From the NCBI GenBank assembly GCA_049294415.1, contig JBAQCS010000034.1:1-9820 (forward strand): DNA of 9,820 nucleotides. The letters are read 5' to 3'. Each line of letters begins with the position of its first letter. The first letter of the stretch is position 1. This DNA comes from JAEZRQ01 sp049294415. GTDB lineage: Bacteria > Patescibacteriota > Patescibacteriia > Patescibacteriales > UBA12465. The translations under genes were made by a program, and so were the position numbers. Positions 1-5,902 of this stretch are shown piece after piece. The notes beneath the pieces were generated by a model that worked only from the letters and a program-made list of their open reading frames with translations, was not told the DNA's origin and ran no database searches.

Positions 1-44
1 AATTAAAATAGTAAAAGCAAGTAATTATTTAGAAGATTTATTTT

Positions 45-57
45 TATAATTTATTTT
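45..57 (+). promoter_or_regulatory. -10 box giving a probable leaderless mRNA
   Basis: A perfect TATAAT (45-50) ends seven bases before the ATG at 58. Transcription normally starts about seven bases after a -10 box, so the mRNA would begin at or next to the start codon. No convincing -35 box lies at the expected distance and no SD is present. In this AT-rich DNA a chance TATAAT is possible. Confidence 0.45.
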
Positions 58-219
58 ATGAAACTATTTAGAATATTCGCTAAGAACAAAACTGGTATTT
101 TTGATAGCCTTTCGTCAGCTGAAAAGAAGAAAATAGTAGAAAAAGCTTTGAATAGTGCTAATAAAGAACAGTTTGAGGTGGTAAAAGCTTATCGCGAGAG
201 TTGTCAGGCAAGAAATTAG
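58..219 (+). CDS. Small hypothetical protein, 53 aa
   Basis: A 53-residue ORF starts at ATG 58 and ends with TAG. It begins MKLFRIFAKN, and residues 19-48 are charged and probably helical (SSAEKKKIVEKALNSANKEQ). It has no membrane segment, signal peptide or domain that I recognise. Support for a real gene comes from position: a perfect -10 box lies seven bases upstream and a strong hairpin terminator follows eleven bases after the stop. The upstream side is cut close to the window edge, but the stop-to-start layout shows an intact gene. The function is unknown. A small nucleic-acid- or protein-binding helix is conceivable, but nothing in the sequence proves it. Confidence 0.6.
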   Translation: MKLFRIFAKNKTGIFDSLSSAEKKKIVEKALNSANKEQFEVVKAYRESCQARN

Positions 220-228
220 AATCTAAAT

Positions 229-264
229 AAAAAAGGCTATCACATTACGGATAGCCTTTTTTTT
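229..264. terminator. Bidirectional intrinsic terminator
   Basis: Perfect 11-bp arms (231-241 and 250-260) with GGCTATC/GATAGCC cores enclose an 8-base loop. Six A's lie on the left (229-234) and eight T's on the right (257-264). It therefore works in both directions. It lies between the convergent genes at 58-219 (+) and 272-856 (-), eleven and seven bases from their stops, and can end both transcripts. Confidence 0.9.
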
Positions 265-271
265 ATTCTCC

Positions 272-856
272 TTACTTAGTGTAAGTTATGCCAATTCTCA
301 GCAGCGCTGAGCCATCACCTGCAAAATTATAACCAGCACTGGTAAAGAAATTAATCTTATCCATGATTGGTTGTTTGTATTTAAAATCAACCATCGGGAT
401 CCAGCCATCAAAATACATAATGGCACCGCTAGCTCCAAATCTTTTGTAATTGAAGTCTAGTGATTGATAGAAAAAGAGAAAACGCCAGTTAGCGAGTTCA
501 ACTTTTTGATCGGGTGCTCCGGCTGAATAACCTAGCCAGCTAAAAGTAGAAACATACTTAATCGGAGAGGCAATAGCGATACCACTTAACAGCGGAACGT
601 TATGATAGTATTCAACACATGGCCCGATTAAGAGTTTTTTCTTCAGGGTCGATTTTAAGTAAAAGGCATACATATCCCTTTCGCCTAAGGTCAAATTAAA
701 CATATCATCACCTCTTTCAAAATTAGCTTCGAATAATAAGCCGGCCGACAGAGGTCCGTTGCCGCTGGAAAGCGACAGGGAAGATAGCTTTACTTCTTGG
801 GCGGTAGCTGCCAACAGGCAAGCTAGCGCTGCAATTAACAGAATAAGTTTTTTCAT
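272..856 (-). CDS. Secreted beta-rich hypothetical protein, 194 aa
   Basis: The N-terminus is a classical signal peptide: MKK, a hydrophobic stretch at residues 4-17, then ATA followed by QE, which suits signal peptidase I cleavage after about residue 19. The mature part (about 175 aa) has many short alternating hydrophobic/polar stretches rich in Tyr, Phe and Trp, for example FNLTLGERDMYAFYLKS and SGAIMYFDGWIPMVDFKY. It ends in a strand-like GITYTK. This pattern resembles small beta-barrel or beta-sandwich surface proteins. I do not recognise a named family. The single Cys in the hydrophobic core is not in a good lipobox. The gene has its own promoter (894-920) and shares the bidirectional terminator at 229-264. 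If the host is a single-membrane CPR bacterium, a true outer-membrane barrel would be unexpected, so a secreted or wall-associated beta protein is the safer reading. Confidence 0.75.
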   Translation of the reverse strand: MKKLILLIAALACLLAATAQEVKLSSLSLSSGNGPLSAGLLFEANFERGDDMFNLTLGERDMYAFYLKSTLKKKLLIGPCVEYYHNVPLLSGIAIASPIKYVSTFSWLGYSAGAPDQKVELANWRFLFFYQSLDFNYKRFGASGAIMYFDGWIPMVDFKYKQPIMDKINFFTSAGYNFAGDGSALLRIGITYTK

Positions 857-893
857 TATTAAGTGTTTTTAAGGTTCGAATTTTTCCCCTTAA

Positions 894-920
894 ATTATCA
901 CAAAACATAAATTTAGTCAA
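894..920 (-). promoter_or_regulatory. Promoter of the secreted-protein gene
   Basis: On the minus strand, TTGACT (920-915) and GATAAT (899-894) are separated by 15 bases. The -10 box is preceded by TGT, as in an extended -10, which can offset the short spacing. It lies about 37 bases before the ATG at 856, and no SD is visible in the leader. Confidence 0.5.
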
Positions 921-926
921 TATTAT

Positions 927-955
927 AAAAAAAGACCCACTCGTGAGAATGGGCC
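927..955 (-). terminator. Intrinsic terminator after the 640-aa membrane protein
   Basis: Read on the minus strand, a 9-bp stem (955-947 with 942-934, including two G-U pairs) encloses a TCAC loop, followed by seven T's (933-927). It starts 24 bases after the stop of the membrane-protein gene. It separates that transcript from the promoter of the next minus-strand gene. Confidence 0.85.
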
Positions 956-978
956 TTCGTATCATAACTTTGCGTTAT

Positions 979-2901
979 TTACTTACTTTGGGAGTTAATA
1001 AACTCTTCTAGTTTTTTAGGGTCAACTTTTTTTAATCGGTCGCTTTTTAGCAAATCTTCTTTGCGCATTTCTTGATCGACGCGACTAACTTCTTTTTCCG
1101 TAATTTCTCTATTTTTGATAAATAGTTTTTGATTGATACTAGTATCATCAAGCACTATATCTAAAATATCGAAGCGATTGCAGGTAATAATTTTTTCTCC
1201 AGTTTCCTGAAAAGAAATTTTTATTTGACTGCCAACTTTCATAAATGGAACTTCCGGACTATCAAAGCTGTAAGAGGCTTGAAAAATTTTATTCAAATCT
1301 TTAACCATGAACAGAAAAAGTTGTTGTTCGCCTTGCATGATTGGTTGTCCGACTACAGTAATAGTTGTTTCCATAGTTTTTTCAGTAGACTCAGCACCAG
1401 CGGGGGCAGAACCAGTATTTTTAGATTTAGCGATGGCTGTCCGGTAATTACTAACAGCTTCTTCCAGTGTTTTTCCTTTAGCATTAATATCATAATTACT
1501 AAGTGCTACTAAGCTGATACCTTTAAATTGATTTTCAAAGGTCATAGGAATAACATAGGTCATGGTACCGCCTAAATTATAAACGACCAATTCCTCTGGT
1601 TCATACTTGAAATCACTCCATAAAGATTTAGCTGTACTGCTAGCTATGTCTTCGGTTACACCTTTAACTTTAACAAATTTAGTTTTACCAGTGCGTGAAT
1701 CAGCTAAAACAATACCAGTTAGAGCTTTATCCTCATTGTTGCTGCTGGTAAAACCTGAAAACCATTGGCTTTTTCCGTCTTTAGAGGAAGTTAAATACCA
1801 ACCAGGAGTAGCTTGTTGAGACTTGTCATCGTGCCATACATTGTACCACCAACCAGAATTGGCATATTCACCCCATTTAGAAACTTGATAATCAATAATA
1901 TCCAGTGGGGCACCGCGATCAATCCATTCTGGTAATTTGTCTTTATCATAAGCTTGGATTTCTCCAGTTTGCATATTTAAGACAACTACCTTGGTAAAAA
2001 TTTTGCCAGAATAACCAGTTGTTCTTTCAACTACAGAGACAGTGTAATAGGGGTCCCAGTTGTCATCAACCTCGAAGGTCCAATCTTCTAAAATTTTATC
2101 CATATAACCATTTCGACGAAGATGACGTTCGGCTTCATAATCGAAACAAGCCGACAGGGAATACTTAATATGTATTTTTTCACCCTTTTTGTTCACCTGT
2201 ACTGCCTGAGCTTCCTCTAGTGGATGTAGAGCTGAAACCCTTAAATAACCAGGCACTTGTTTGTCTTGACTCCATTTGAAATAGCTTTGAAACCCTAATT
2301 CACTAACCCACCAAAATTGGCCGTCAACAAATTGTTTTGTTTCTCCTCTTATTTCATAACGTGAGCCAGCAATAATATTACCCTCCACTTTAAACATGCT
2401 AAGTCCATTCATAGCTTTGACATGAGACATGTTTTCAGAGACCTGACAGATTTGACCCTGGTCAGTTGGTTCTATTAATTGATCAAGTTCATTAATAATT
2501 TCTACCTCACCGATTAATTTAGCTTTAGCATCACTATTCATCATGTCACTTTGCTGAAAGATTAAGACAGCAATCAACATGTACAGTAAATAAATTACAG
2601 CTACCACAAAACCTGGCAGAGCAGCTAAGCTAAGATCTTCGTTAACAATAGAAACAAGCACAATAGAAATAATACCTCCAAAGACTATAGATCCGATATA
2701 TATGGTTGGACCATAGAAACCGGTAGCACTCAGAAAGAAGACAACGTTCAGAAATAAAGCATATGCAATGCTTACAAAAAAAGATGTCAAAATAACAGCT
2801 TTTTTTTCTGAAGAGTCCAGATCAGTGTCAATTAAGGCACCAATTAAGTTCATCATAAAGACTGAACAAAAAGCTAACAAAAAAGCAATTCCAAAATACA
2901 T
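979..2901 (-). CDS. Four-pass membrane protein with large extracytoplasmic region, 640 aa
   Basis: The start chosen is the ATG at 2901, not the upstream in-frame TTG (2916), because a strong SD (GGAGGA, 2914-2909) lies seven bases before this ATG and would fall inside the coding region of the longer form. Hydrophobic segments lie near residues 1-23, 35-58, 66-87 and 94-115. The first loop carries Lys-Lys, so by the positive-inside rule both ends face outward. Residues 120-490 form a Trp/Tyr-rich soluble region. It contains two PepSY-like units with a V(V/L)-x-TGE/K-x-Y pattern (around 303-318 and 396-412) and the sequence LPEWIDR near 323-329. A linker (TGSAPAGAES, about 496-505) leads to a C-terminal beta-rich, OB-like part (about 509-585) and a charged tail rich in Lys and Glu. 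The layout recalls uncharacterised membrane proteins of Gram-positive bacteria, but I cannot name the family or its function. Confidence 0.9.
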   Translation of the reverse strand: MYFGIAFLLAFCSVFMMNLIGALIDTDLDSSEKKAVILTSFFVSIAYALFLNVVFFLSATGFYGPTIYIGSIVFGGIISIVLVSIVNEDLSLAALPGFVVAVIYLLYMLIAVLIFQQSDMMNSDAKAKLIGEVEIINELDQLIEPTDQGQICQVSENMSHVKAMNGLSMFKVEGNIIAGSRYEIRGETKQFVDGQFWWVSELGFQSYFKWSQDKQVPGYLRVSALHPLEEAQAVQVNKKGEKIHIKYSLSACFDYEAERHLRRNGYMDKILEDWTFEVDDNWDPYYTVSVVERTTGYSGKIFTKVVVLNMQTGEIQAYDKDKLPEWIDRGAPLDIIDYQVSKWGEYANSGWWYNVWHDDKSQQATPGWYLTSSKDGKSQWFSGFTSSNNEDKALTGIVLADSRTGKTKFVKVKGVTEDIASSTAKSLWSDFKYEPEELVVYNLGGTMTYVIPMTFENQFKGISLVALSNYDINAKGKTLEEAVSNYRTAIAKSKNTGSAPAGAESTEKTMETTITVVGQPIMQGEQQLFLFMVKDLNKIFQASYSFDSPEVPFMKVGSQIKISFQETGEKIITCNRFDILDIVLDDTSINQKLFIKNREITEKEVSRVDQEMRKEDLLKSDRLKKVDPKKLEEFINSQSK

Positions 2902-2908
2902 AGTAAAG

Positions 2909-2914
2909 TCCTCC
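2909..2914 (-). promoter_or_regulatory. Strong Shine-Dalgarno sequence that decides the start
   Basis: GGAGGA on the minus strand lies seven bases before the ATG at 2901. It is the only textbook SD in the window and shows that the in-frame TTG at 2916-2914 is not the start codon. Confidence 0.85.
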
Positions 2915-2961
2915 AATTTTTAGTTGTTTTTATTTAATTTTTAATAATACAAATTCGTATT

Positions 2962-2990
2962 ATATTATCATAAATATGATATTAGGTCAA
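2962..2990 (-). promoter_or_regulatory. Promoter of the 640-aa membrane protein
   Basis: On the minus strand, TTGACC (2990-2985) and TAATAT (2967-2962) are separated by 17 bases. The predicted leader is about 55 bases and contains the SD. The spacer is filled by a palindrome (2963-2984), which suggests control by a repressor. The promoter lies back-to-back with the plus-strand promoter at 3001-3029. Confidence 0.65.
2963..2984. promoter_or_regulatory. Palindromic operator candidate in the promoter spacer
   Basis: Arms TATCATA (2966-2972) and TATGATA (2975-2981) are perfect inverted repeats around a 2-base centre. After one mismatch the symmetry continues to 2963 and 2984. The element fills the region between the -35 and -10 boxes of the minus-strand promoter, the usual place for a repressor dimer. 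AT-rich DNA gives some chance palindromes, so position is the main support. The binding protein is unknown. Confidence 0.45.
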
Positions 2991-3000
2991 GTAGTAACTA

Positions 3001-3029
3001 TTGACTAAACTAAGCTCACGTGGTAATCT
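3001..3029 (+). promoter_or_regulatory. Promoter of the 101-aa protein, divergent
   Basis: TTGACT (3001-3006) and TAATCT (3024-3029) are separated by 17 bases, with a leader of about 28 bases to the ATG at 3064. The spacer contains the palindrome CACGTG (3017-3022). It is divergent from the promoter at 2962-2990, so one regulator could affect both. Confidence 0.55.
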
Positions 3030-3063
3030 GGCCATAGGATATTAACAACTAAAACCTCATATC

Positions 3064-3369
3064 ATGGAAACTTTTGTGATTGTAGTGTGTTGTGTATTAG
3101 GTTGCGGGGTAATAGGACTGGCAATTTGTGCTTTAAAATGGATTGCTGTTCAAGATTTCCTCCATTTTTGCGACCATCAGGTAGACGATTTTCCGATTGA
3201 AGCTGTACACCTCCTATCAAGGAAGGAAGTCGAAACTTTTCGCTTTAAATTCGTAGCTCGGGTAATGACTGGGCAGGATCAGCAAAAAATTCATGATGCG
3301 ATAGTCAGGCTGAAGGGCTATCGTGGACAGATTCTTCAGCAAGCATATGATTTTGCTGTTTTCAACTAA
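3064..3369 (+). CDS. Small single-pass membrane protein, 101 aa
   Basis: Residues 4-26 form one strongly hydrophobic segment containing three Cys (CCVLGCG) and Gly pairs. About 75 soluble residues follow, mostly helical by composition, with charged and amphipathic stretches such as LSRKEVETFRFKFVARV and QKIHDAIVRLKGYRGQI. There is no lipobox and no clear signal peptidase site, so the protein is probably anchored by its N-terminus. No SD precedes the ATG, but a good promoter lies 35 bases upstream and a strong terminator follows, so it is a single-gene transcript. It is divergent from the 640-aa membrane protein, and a joint role at the membrane is possible but unproven. I recognise no family. 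Confidence 0.75.
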   Translation: METFVIVVCCVLGCGVIGLAICALKWIAVQDFLHFCDHQVDDFPIEAVHLLSRKEVETFRFKFVARVMTGQDQQKIHDAIVRLKGYRGQILQQAYDFAVFN

Positions 3370-3370
3370 T

Positions 3371-3394
3371 TAAGAGATTGAACTAAGAGATTGA
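3371..3394 (+). repeat. Short tandem direct repeat
   Basis: TAAGAGATTGA occurs at 3371-3381 and again at 3384-3394, a 13-base period, directly after the stop codon of the 101-aa protein and running into the terminator stem. It is probably a local duplication. No function is evident. Confidence 0.6.
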
Positions 3395-3420
3395 GCCAGG
3401 ATTTAGATTCTGGCTTTTTT
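3394..3420 (+). terminator. Intrinsic terminator after the 101-aa protein
   Basis: A 9-bp stem (3394-3402 with 3407-3415, one G-U pair, AGCCAG/CTGGCT core) has a TTAG loop and is followed by a run of six T's (3415-3420). It lies 25 bases after the stop at 3369. Confidence 0.9.
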
Positions 3421-3512
3421 ATTGTTTAAAATTCATCTTTATCAAAAATTCAGGTGGTTTTTGCTATAGTGAATTGAGTGGCTTGGGTATTTATTTTTAA
3501 AATAAAATATTG

Positions 3513-3541
3513 TTGACAATTTTTATTTAGAGTGTTATAGT
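3513..3541 (+). promoter_or_regulatory. Promoter of the mobile mystery A/B pair
   Basis: A perfect TTGACA (3513-3518), a 17-base spacer and TATAGT (3536-3541) make the best -35/-10 match in the window. Transcription would begin near 3548, leaving a leader of about 90 bases that holds the repeats at 3586-3638. The rest of the gap 3421-3637 is very AT-rich and shows no gene. Confidence 0.7.
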
Positions 3542-3585
3542 TAAATTAACTTAAATTACATAAAAAATAGTGATTTAATTTAATA

Positions 3586-3638
3586 TTTTTAAACATATAA
3601 CTTTAAATATATATAAAGTTTTTAAACATATAACTTTA
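3586..3638 (+). repeat. 20-bp direct repeat ending at the mmpA start codon
   Basis: An identical 20-base sequence (core AAACATATAACTTTA) occupies 3586-3605 and 3619-3638, a 33-base period or about three helical turns. The second copy ends on the A of the ATG. Two same-face copies around the translation start fit binding by the HTH protein encoded next and would explain the lack of an SD there. The repeat itself is certain; the role is inferred. Confidence 0.8.
3599..3620. promoter_or_regulatory. Near-palindromic operator candidate upstream of mmpA
   Basis: Of 11 opposed base pairs 10 are complementary: AACTTTA on the left, TAAAGTT on the right and an AT-alternating centre. It bridges the two 20-bp direct repeats. 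The centre contains TATATA, which could also be a second -10 box close to the gene. It suits autoregulation by the Xre-type protein, as in many antitoxin genes. Confidence 0.5.
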
Positions 3639-4099
3639 TGAAAAAAATTGAACAAGCTTTGATACTTAAGCAATTAGATAGAAAAATAAAAAATTACAAT
3701 AAATTAGCACCTACTAAATCAACTAGCGGTTGGATTTGTGACATTAGGACATCTTTGGGCATGTCCATGGAACAGTTAGGTAAAAGATTAGGGATTAGTG
3801 CTCAAGGTGTGGCTGAGATGGAAAAAAGAGAAAGGGAGGCTGGTATTAGTTTAAAAAGTCTAGATGAAGCAGCCAAGGCTTTTGGTTTAAGACTTACTTA
3901 TGGTTTTTCTGCTCCAGCTAAAAACCTAGAACAGCTGGTTGATGAAGCTGCTAAAAATAAAGCTAAACAAATAGTCTTAAGAACGCATAAAAACATGTCC
4001 TTAGAAAAACAAGCTAATTCTAAAGCCAGAATAAACAGAGCTATTAATGAGCAAGCAGCTGAGATTGCTAGTAAAAGACCAAAATATTTATGGGATTAA
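3638..4099 (+). CDS. Mobile mystery protein A, Xre-type HTH regulator, 153 aa
   Basis: This matches the family known as 'mobile mystery protein A', always found just upstream of a Fic-domain 'mobile mystery protein B'. The conserved frame is visible: an N-terminal helix with QLDRK (12-16), GW then an Xre helix-turn-helix (about residues 31-88) with MSMEQLGKRLGISAQGVAEM and a recognition helix near 54-65, then a Lys/Ala-rich helical region, and the typical C-terminal end RPKYLWD. Length is normal for the family. The likely role is DNA binding and control of its own operon; acting as an antitoxin to the Fic partner is plausible but inferred. The start is the first ATG, which carries no SD and overlaps the second copy of an upstream 20-bp repeat. 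The stop overlaps the next gene by 10 bases, which implies translational coupling. Confidence 0.92.
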   Translation: MKKIEQALILKQLDRKIKNYNKLAPTKSTSGWICDIRTSLGMSMEQLGKRLGISAQGVAEMEKREREAGISLKSLDEAAKAFGLRLTYGFSAPAKNLEQLVDEAAKNKAKQIVLRTHKNMSLEKQANSKARINRAINEQAAEIASKRPKYLWD

Positions 4100-4683
4100 A
4101 CTTAGATTATATTGACGGACAATCAATTCTAACCGAGGATGAAAAGGATGGGCTTAAAATAACATCCATTTCTACCCATCAAGAGTTAGATGAATTTGAG
4201 CAGAAAAATATTGAAGAGGCTATTAAATGGTTACTTGGTAAAAAGATTACGGCTGATATTTTTTTGAGTGAAAAGTTTATAAAGGATCTTCATTTTCGAA
4301 TGTTTGGTTTTGTTTGGGGTTGGGCTGGAACTTTTCGCAAAAGCAATAAAAATATAGGTATTGATTGGTCACTTATTACAACTGAAATAAGGAAATTATT
4401 AGACGACTGTTCTTATTGGTTTGAGAATCAAACTTTTTCTGAGGAAGAAATAGCCATAAGATTTAGCCACCGTTTAGTTTGGATACATCCTTTTCCTAAT
4501 GGTAATGGCAGACATTCCCGTTTAATGGCCGATATTATGATGGAGTATATTTTTAATAAGTCGCCTTTTCCCTGGGGTGGCAAAAGTATTAAATCAGATC
4601 AGGATATTCGAGATGAGTATCTAACAGCTCTTCATGAGGCTGATAATAGTAGCTTTGAGCGTTTAATTAGATTTGCTAAATAA
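4090..4683 (+). CDS. Mobile mystery protein B, Fic-domain protein, 197 aa
   Basis: This is a Fic-family protein of the 'mobile mystery protein B' type. Fic enzymes usually transfer AMP or another nucleotide part to a hydroxyl side chain of a target protein. The active-site loop HPFPNGNGRHSR lies at residues 133-144: His133 is the general base, and the Gly-Asn-Gly and both Arg residues are present. The usual acidic residue (D/E) is Asn137; as far as I recall this is common in this subfamily, and it may change metal binding or the reaction. Other family hallmarks are GLK (21-23), LHFRMFG (67-73), VWGWAGTFR (75-83) with the following KNIGIDW, and PFPWGG (159-164). STHQE (28-32) partly resembles the Fic inhibitory helix motif but lacks the final G/N. 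The gene overlaps mmpA by 10 bases and ends 17 bases before a terminator. The target protein is unknown. Confidence 0.92.
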   Translation: MGLNLDYIDGQSILTEDEKDGLKITSISTHQELDEFEQKNIEEAIKWLLGKKITADIFLSEKFIKDLHFRMFGFVWGWAGTFRKSNKNIGIDWSLITTEIRKLLDDCSYWFENQTFSEEEIAIRFSHRLVWIHPFPNGNGRHSRLMADIMMEYIFNKSPFPWGGKSIKSDQDIRDEYLTALHEADNSSFERLIRFAK

Positions 4684-4700
4684 AGATATATAATAAGAAG

Positions 4701-4727
4701 AAAGCCGGGAAAAATCCTGGCTTTTTT
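4701..4727 (+). terminator. Intrinsic terminator after the Fic gene
   Basis: A 10-bp stem (4701-4710 with 4715-4724, one G-U pair) with an AAAA loop is followed by a T-run (4722-4727). It closes the mobile mystery module and insulates it from the glycan genes that follow. Confidence 0.88.
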
Positions 4728-4754
4728 ATTACAAAAAATGATAAACTTATACAT

Positions 4755-5843
4755 ATGAAAATACTTATTGTAATAACTAAATCAGAACTCGGCGGGGCAC
4801 AGGTTTTTGCTCTTAATCTAGCTCGTGGATTAAAAGATGCTGGGGAAGATGTGACGGTAGCTGGCGGCCCTGGTGATTATTTACCTAAAGAATTAAATAA
4901 GTTCGGAATTAATTTTAAACGCTTATTCAATTTGGCTAGAAGCTATAATCCACTACAGAGTTTAAATTTTATTTCTGAACTTAAGCAATATGTTATAAGC
5001 GAAGGCTTTGATGTAGTCCATTTAAATAGCACTAATGCATTATTAGGCGCATGGGGACTTAGCACTCTAAAACCTCAGCCTCGTTTAGTATTTACCGTTC
5101 ATGGCTTGTCATTACTTGATAATAAGCATCAAGCCTTAACTCCTCTTAAATATGCTTATCGTTTATTTTTTAGAACAGCCTTTAAAAAATTACACGACAT
5201 AGTTTTTGTTAGTCAATTAAATTTTGATTATGCTAAATCTTCTGGATTACTTGACGGTTTGAAAGCTAAAAGCCATTTAATTTACAATGGCATTACCCAG
5301 AAAAATGATTATTGGTTAAGTAGAGAAGAGGCTAGAAGAGAATTGAAACTTAATGAGGATGATTATATCTATGGTTCGATAGGTCGCTTAGCTTATCCTA
5401 AGAATTATGAATTTTTAATCAACTCTCATAAAGCACTACAGGCTATTAAACCCAATGCTAGGTTAGTTTTAATCGGCGATGGCCCGGAAAGAGCTAAATA
5501 TGAAGATTTAATTACTTTATATCAATTAGGTAGAGATGTGATCTTAAGAGGTGAAATTCCCGAGGCTAGTCGTTATTTAAAAGCTTTTGATTTATTTGTC
5601 TTACCTTCAATTTTTGAAGGATTATCACTGAGTTTAATAGAAGCTATCAGCGCTGGAATTCCAGTTATAGCTAGTAGAGTAGGGGGTAGTGAAGAAATTG
5701 TGGGAGTTAGTAATTGCTTTAAGTTGAATGATCAGGCTGATTTCCTAAGATTAGTGAAGAACGCTAAACCCGTGGCCACTATTAATCAACCTTTTACTTT
5801 ACAGCAGATGGTTGATGGTTATTTAAGGGTGTATAAGCGTTAA
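4755..5843 (+). CDS. GT4-family glycosyltransferase, 362 aa
   Basis: This is a GT-B fold retaining glycosyltransferase that moves a sugar from a nucleotide-sugar donor to a lipid-linked or growing glycan at the inner face of the membrane. The N-terminal half has the acceptor-side loop ELGGAQVFALNLARGL (11-26), VVHLNS (87-92) and FTVHG (113-117). The hinge lies near YNGI (177-180). The donor half has GSIGRLAYPKNYEF (207-220; Arg211 and Lys216 in phosphate-contact positions), LIGDGPERAKYE (239-250) and the E-x7-E motif with Glu288 and Glu296 in FEGLSLSLIEA. Length is normal. The start is the first ATG and begins the expected first strand MKILIVIT; no SD and only a weak -10-like GATAAA (4740-4745) lie upstream. 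No terminator follows, so reading into the HTH gene is likely. The exact donor and acceptor cannot be told from the sequence. Confidence 0.9.
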   Translation: MKILIVITKSELGGAQVFALNLARGLKDAGEDVTVAGGPGDYLPKELNKFGINFKRLFNLARSYNPLQSLNFISELKQYVISEGFDVVHLNSTNALLGAWGLSTLKPQPRLVFTVHGLSLLDNKHQALTPLKYAYRLFFRTAFKKLHDIVFVSQLNFDYAKSSGLLDGLKAKSHLIYNGITQKNDYWLSREEARRELKLNEDDYIYGSIGRLAYPKNYEFLINSHKALQAIKPNARLVLIGDGPERAKYEDLITLYQLGRDVILRGEIPEASRYLKAFDLFVLPSIFEGLSLSLIEAISAGIPVIASRVGGSEEIVGVSNCFKLNDQADFLRLVKNAKPVATINQPFTLQQMVDGYLRVYKR

Positions 5844-5881
5844 TTTGACACCCAATGATACCTATTGACCTTTTTACACCC
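5827..5881. promoter_or_regulatory. Three copies of an ACACCC motif around the HTH promoter
   Basis: TTTGACACCC (5844-5853) and TTTTACACCC (5872-5881) are direct copies 28 bases apart. A third copy, inverted, lies at 5823-5832 or nearby (GGGTGTATAA from 5827, complement TTATACACCC) in the last codons of the glycosyltransferase. One copy falls inside the -35/-10 spacer of the promoter at 5865-5894. The motif is unusual in such AT-rich DNA and is a candidate binding site for the HTH protein that follows. Confidence 0.45.
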
Positions 5882-5894
5882 TCAAGAGTATAAT
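5865..5894 (+). promoter_or_regulatory. Promoter giving a probable leaderless HTH mRNA
   Basis: TTGACC (5865-5870), an 18-base spacer and a perfect TATAAT (5889-5894) end eight bases before the ATG at 5903. The transcript would begin at or one to two bases before the start codon, so it would have no room for an SD. Confidence 0.7.
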
Positions 5895-5902
5895 AGTTTT
5901 AT

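Noticed and set aside
811..825. Cys in the signal peptide of the 194-aa protein as a lipoprotein site
   Set aside because: The residues before it (ALA) fit the lipobox poorly and the hydrophobic core continues past the Cys to a good signal peptidase I site.
723..965. Open frame of 80 codons on the minus strand
   Set aside because: It runs across the terminator and promoter of the secreted-protein gene in another frame, and its translation has no domain or sensible composition.
1225..1819. Two plus-strand open frames opposite the large membrane-protein gene
   Set aside because: Both are antisense shadows of a clearly real gene with no promoter or SD of their own.
2902..2916. In-frame TTG start that lengthens the large membrane protein by five residues
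   Set aside because: It would bury the strong GGAGGA ribosome-binding site inside the coding region; the ATG at 2901 lies seven bases after that site.
3371..3638. CRISPR array or attachment site in the repeat-bearing gap
   Set aside because: Only two copies of each repeat exist, with very short spacing, no integrase or cas gene and no tRNA; regulatory repeats explain it better.
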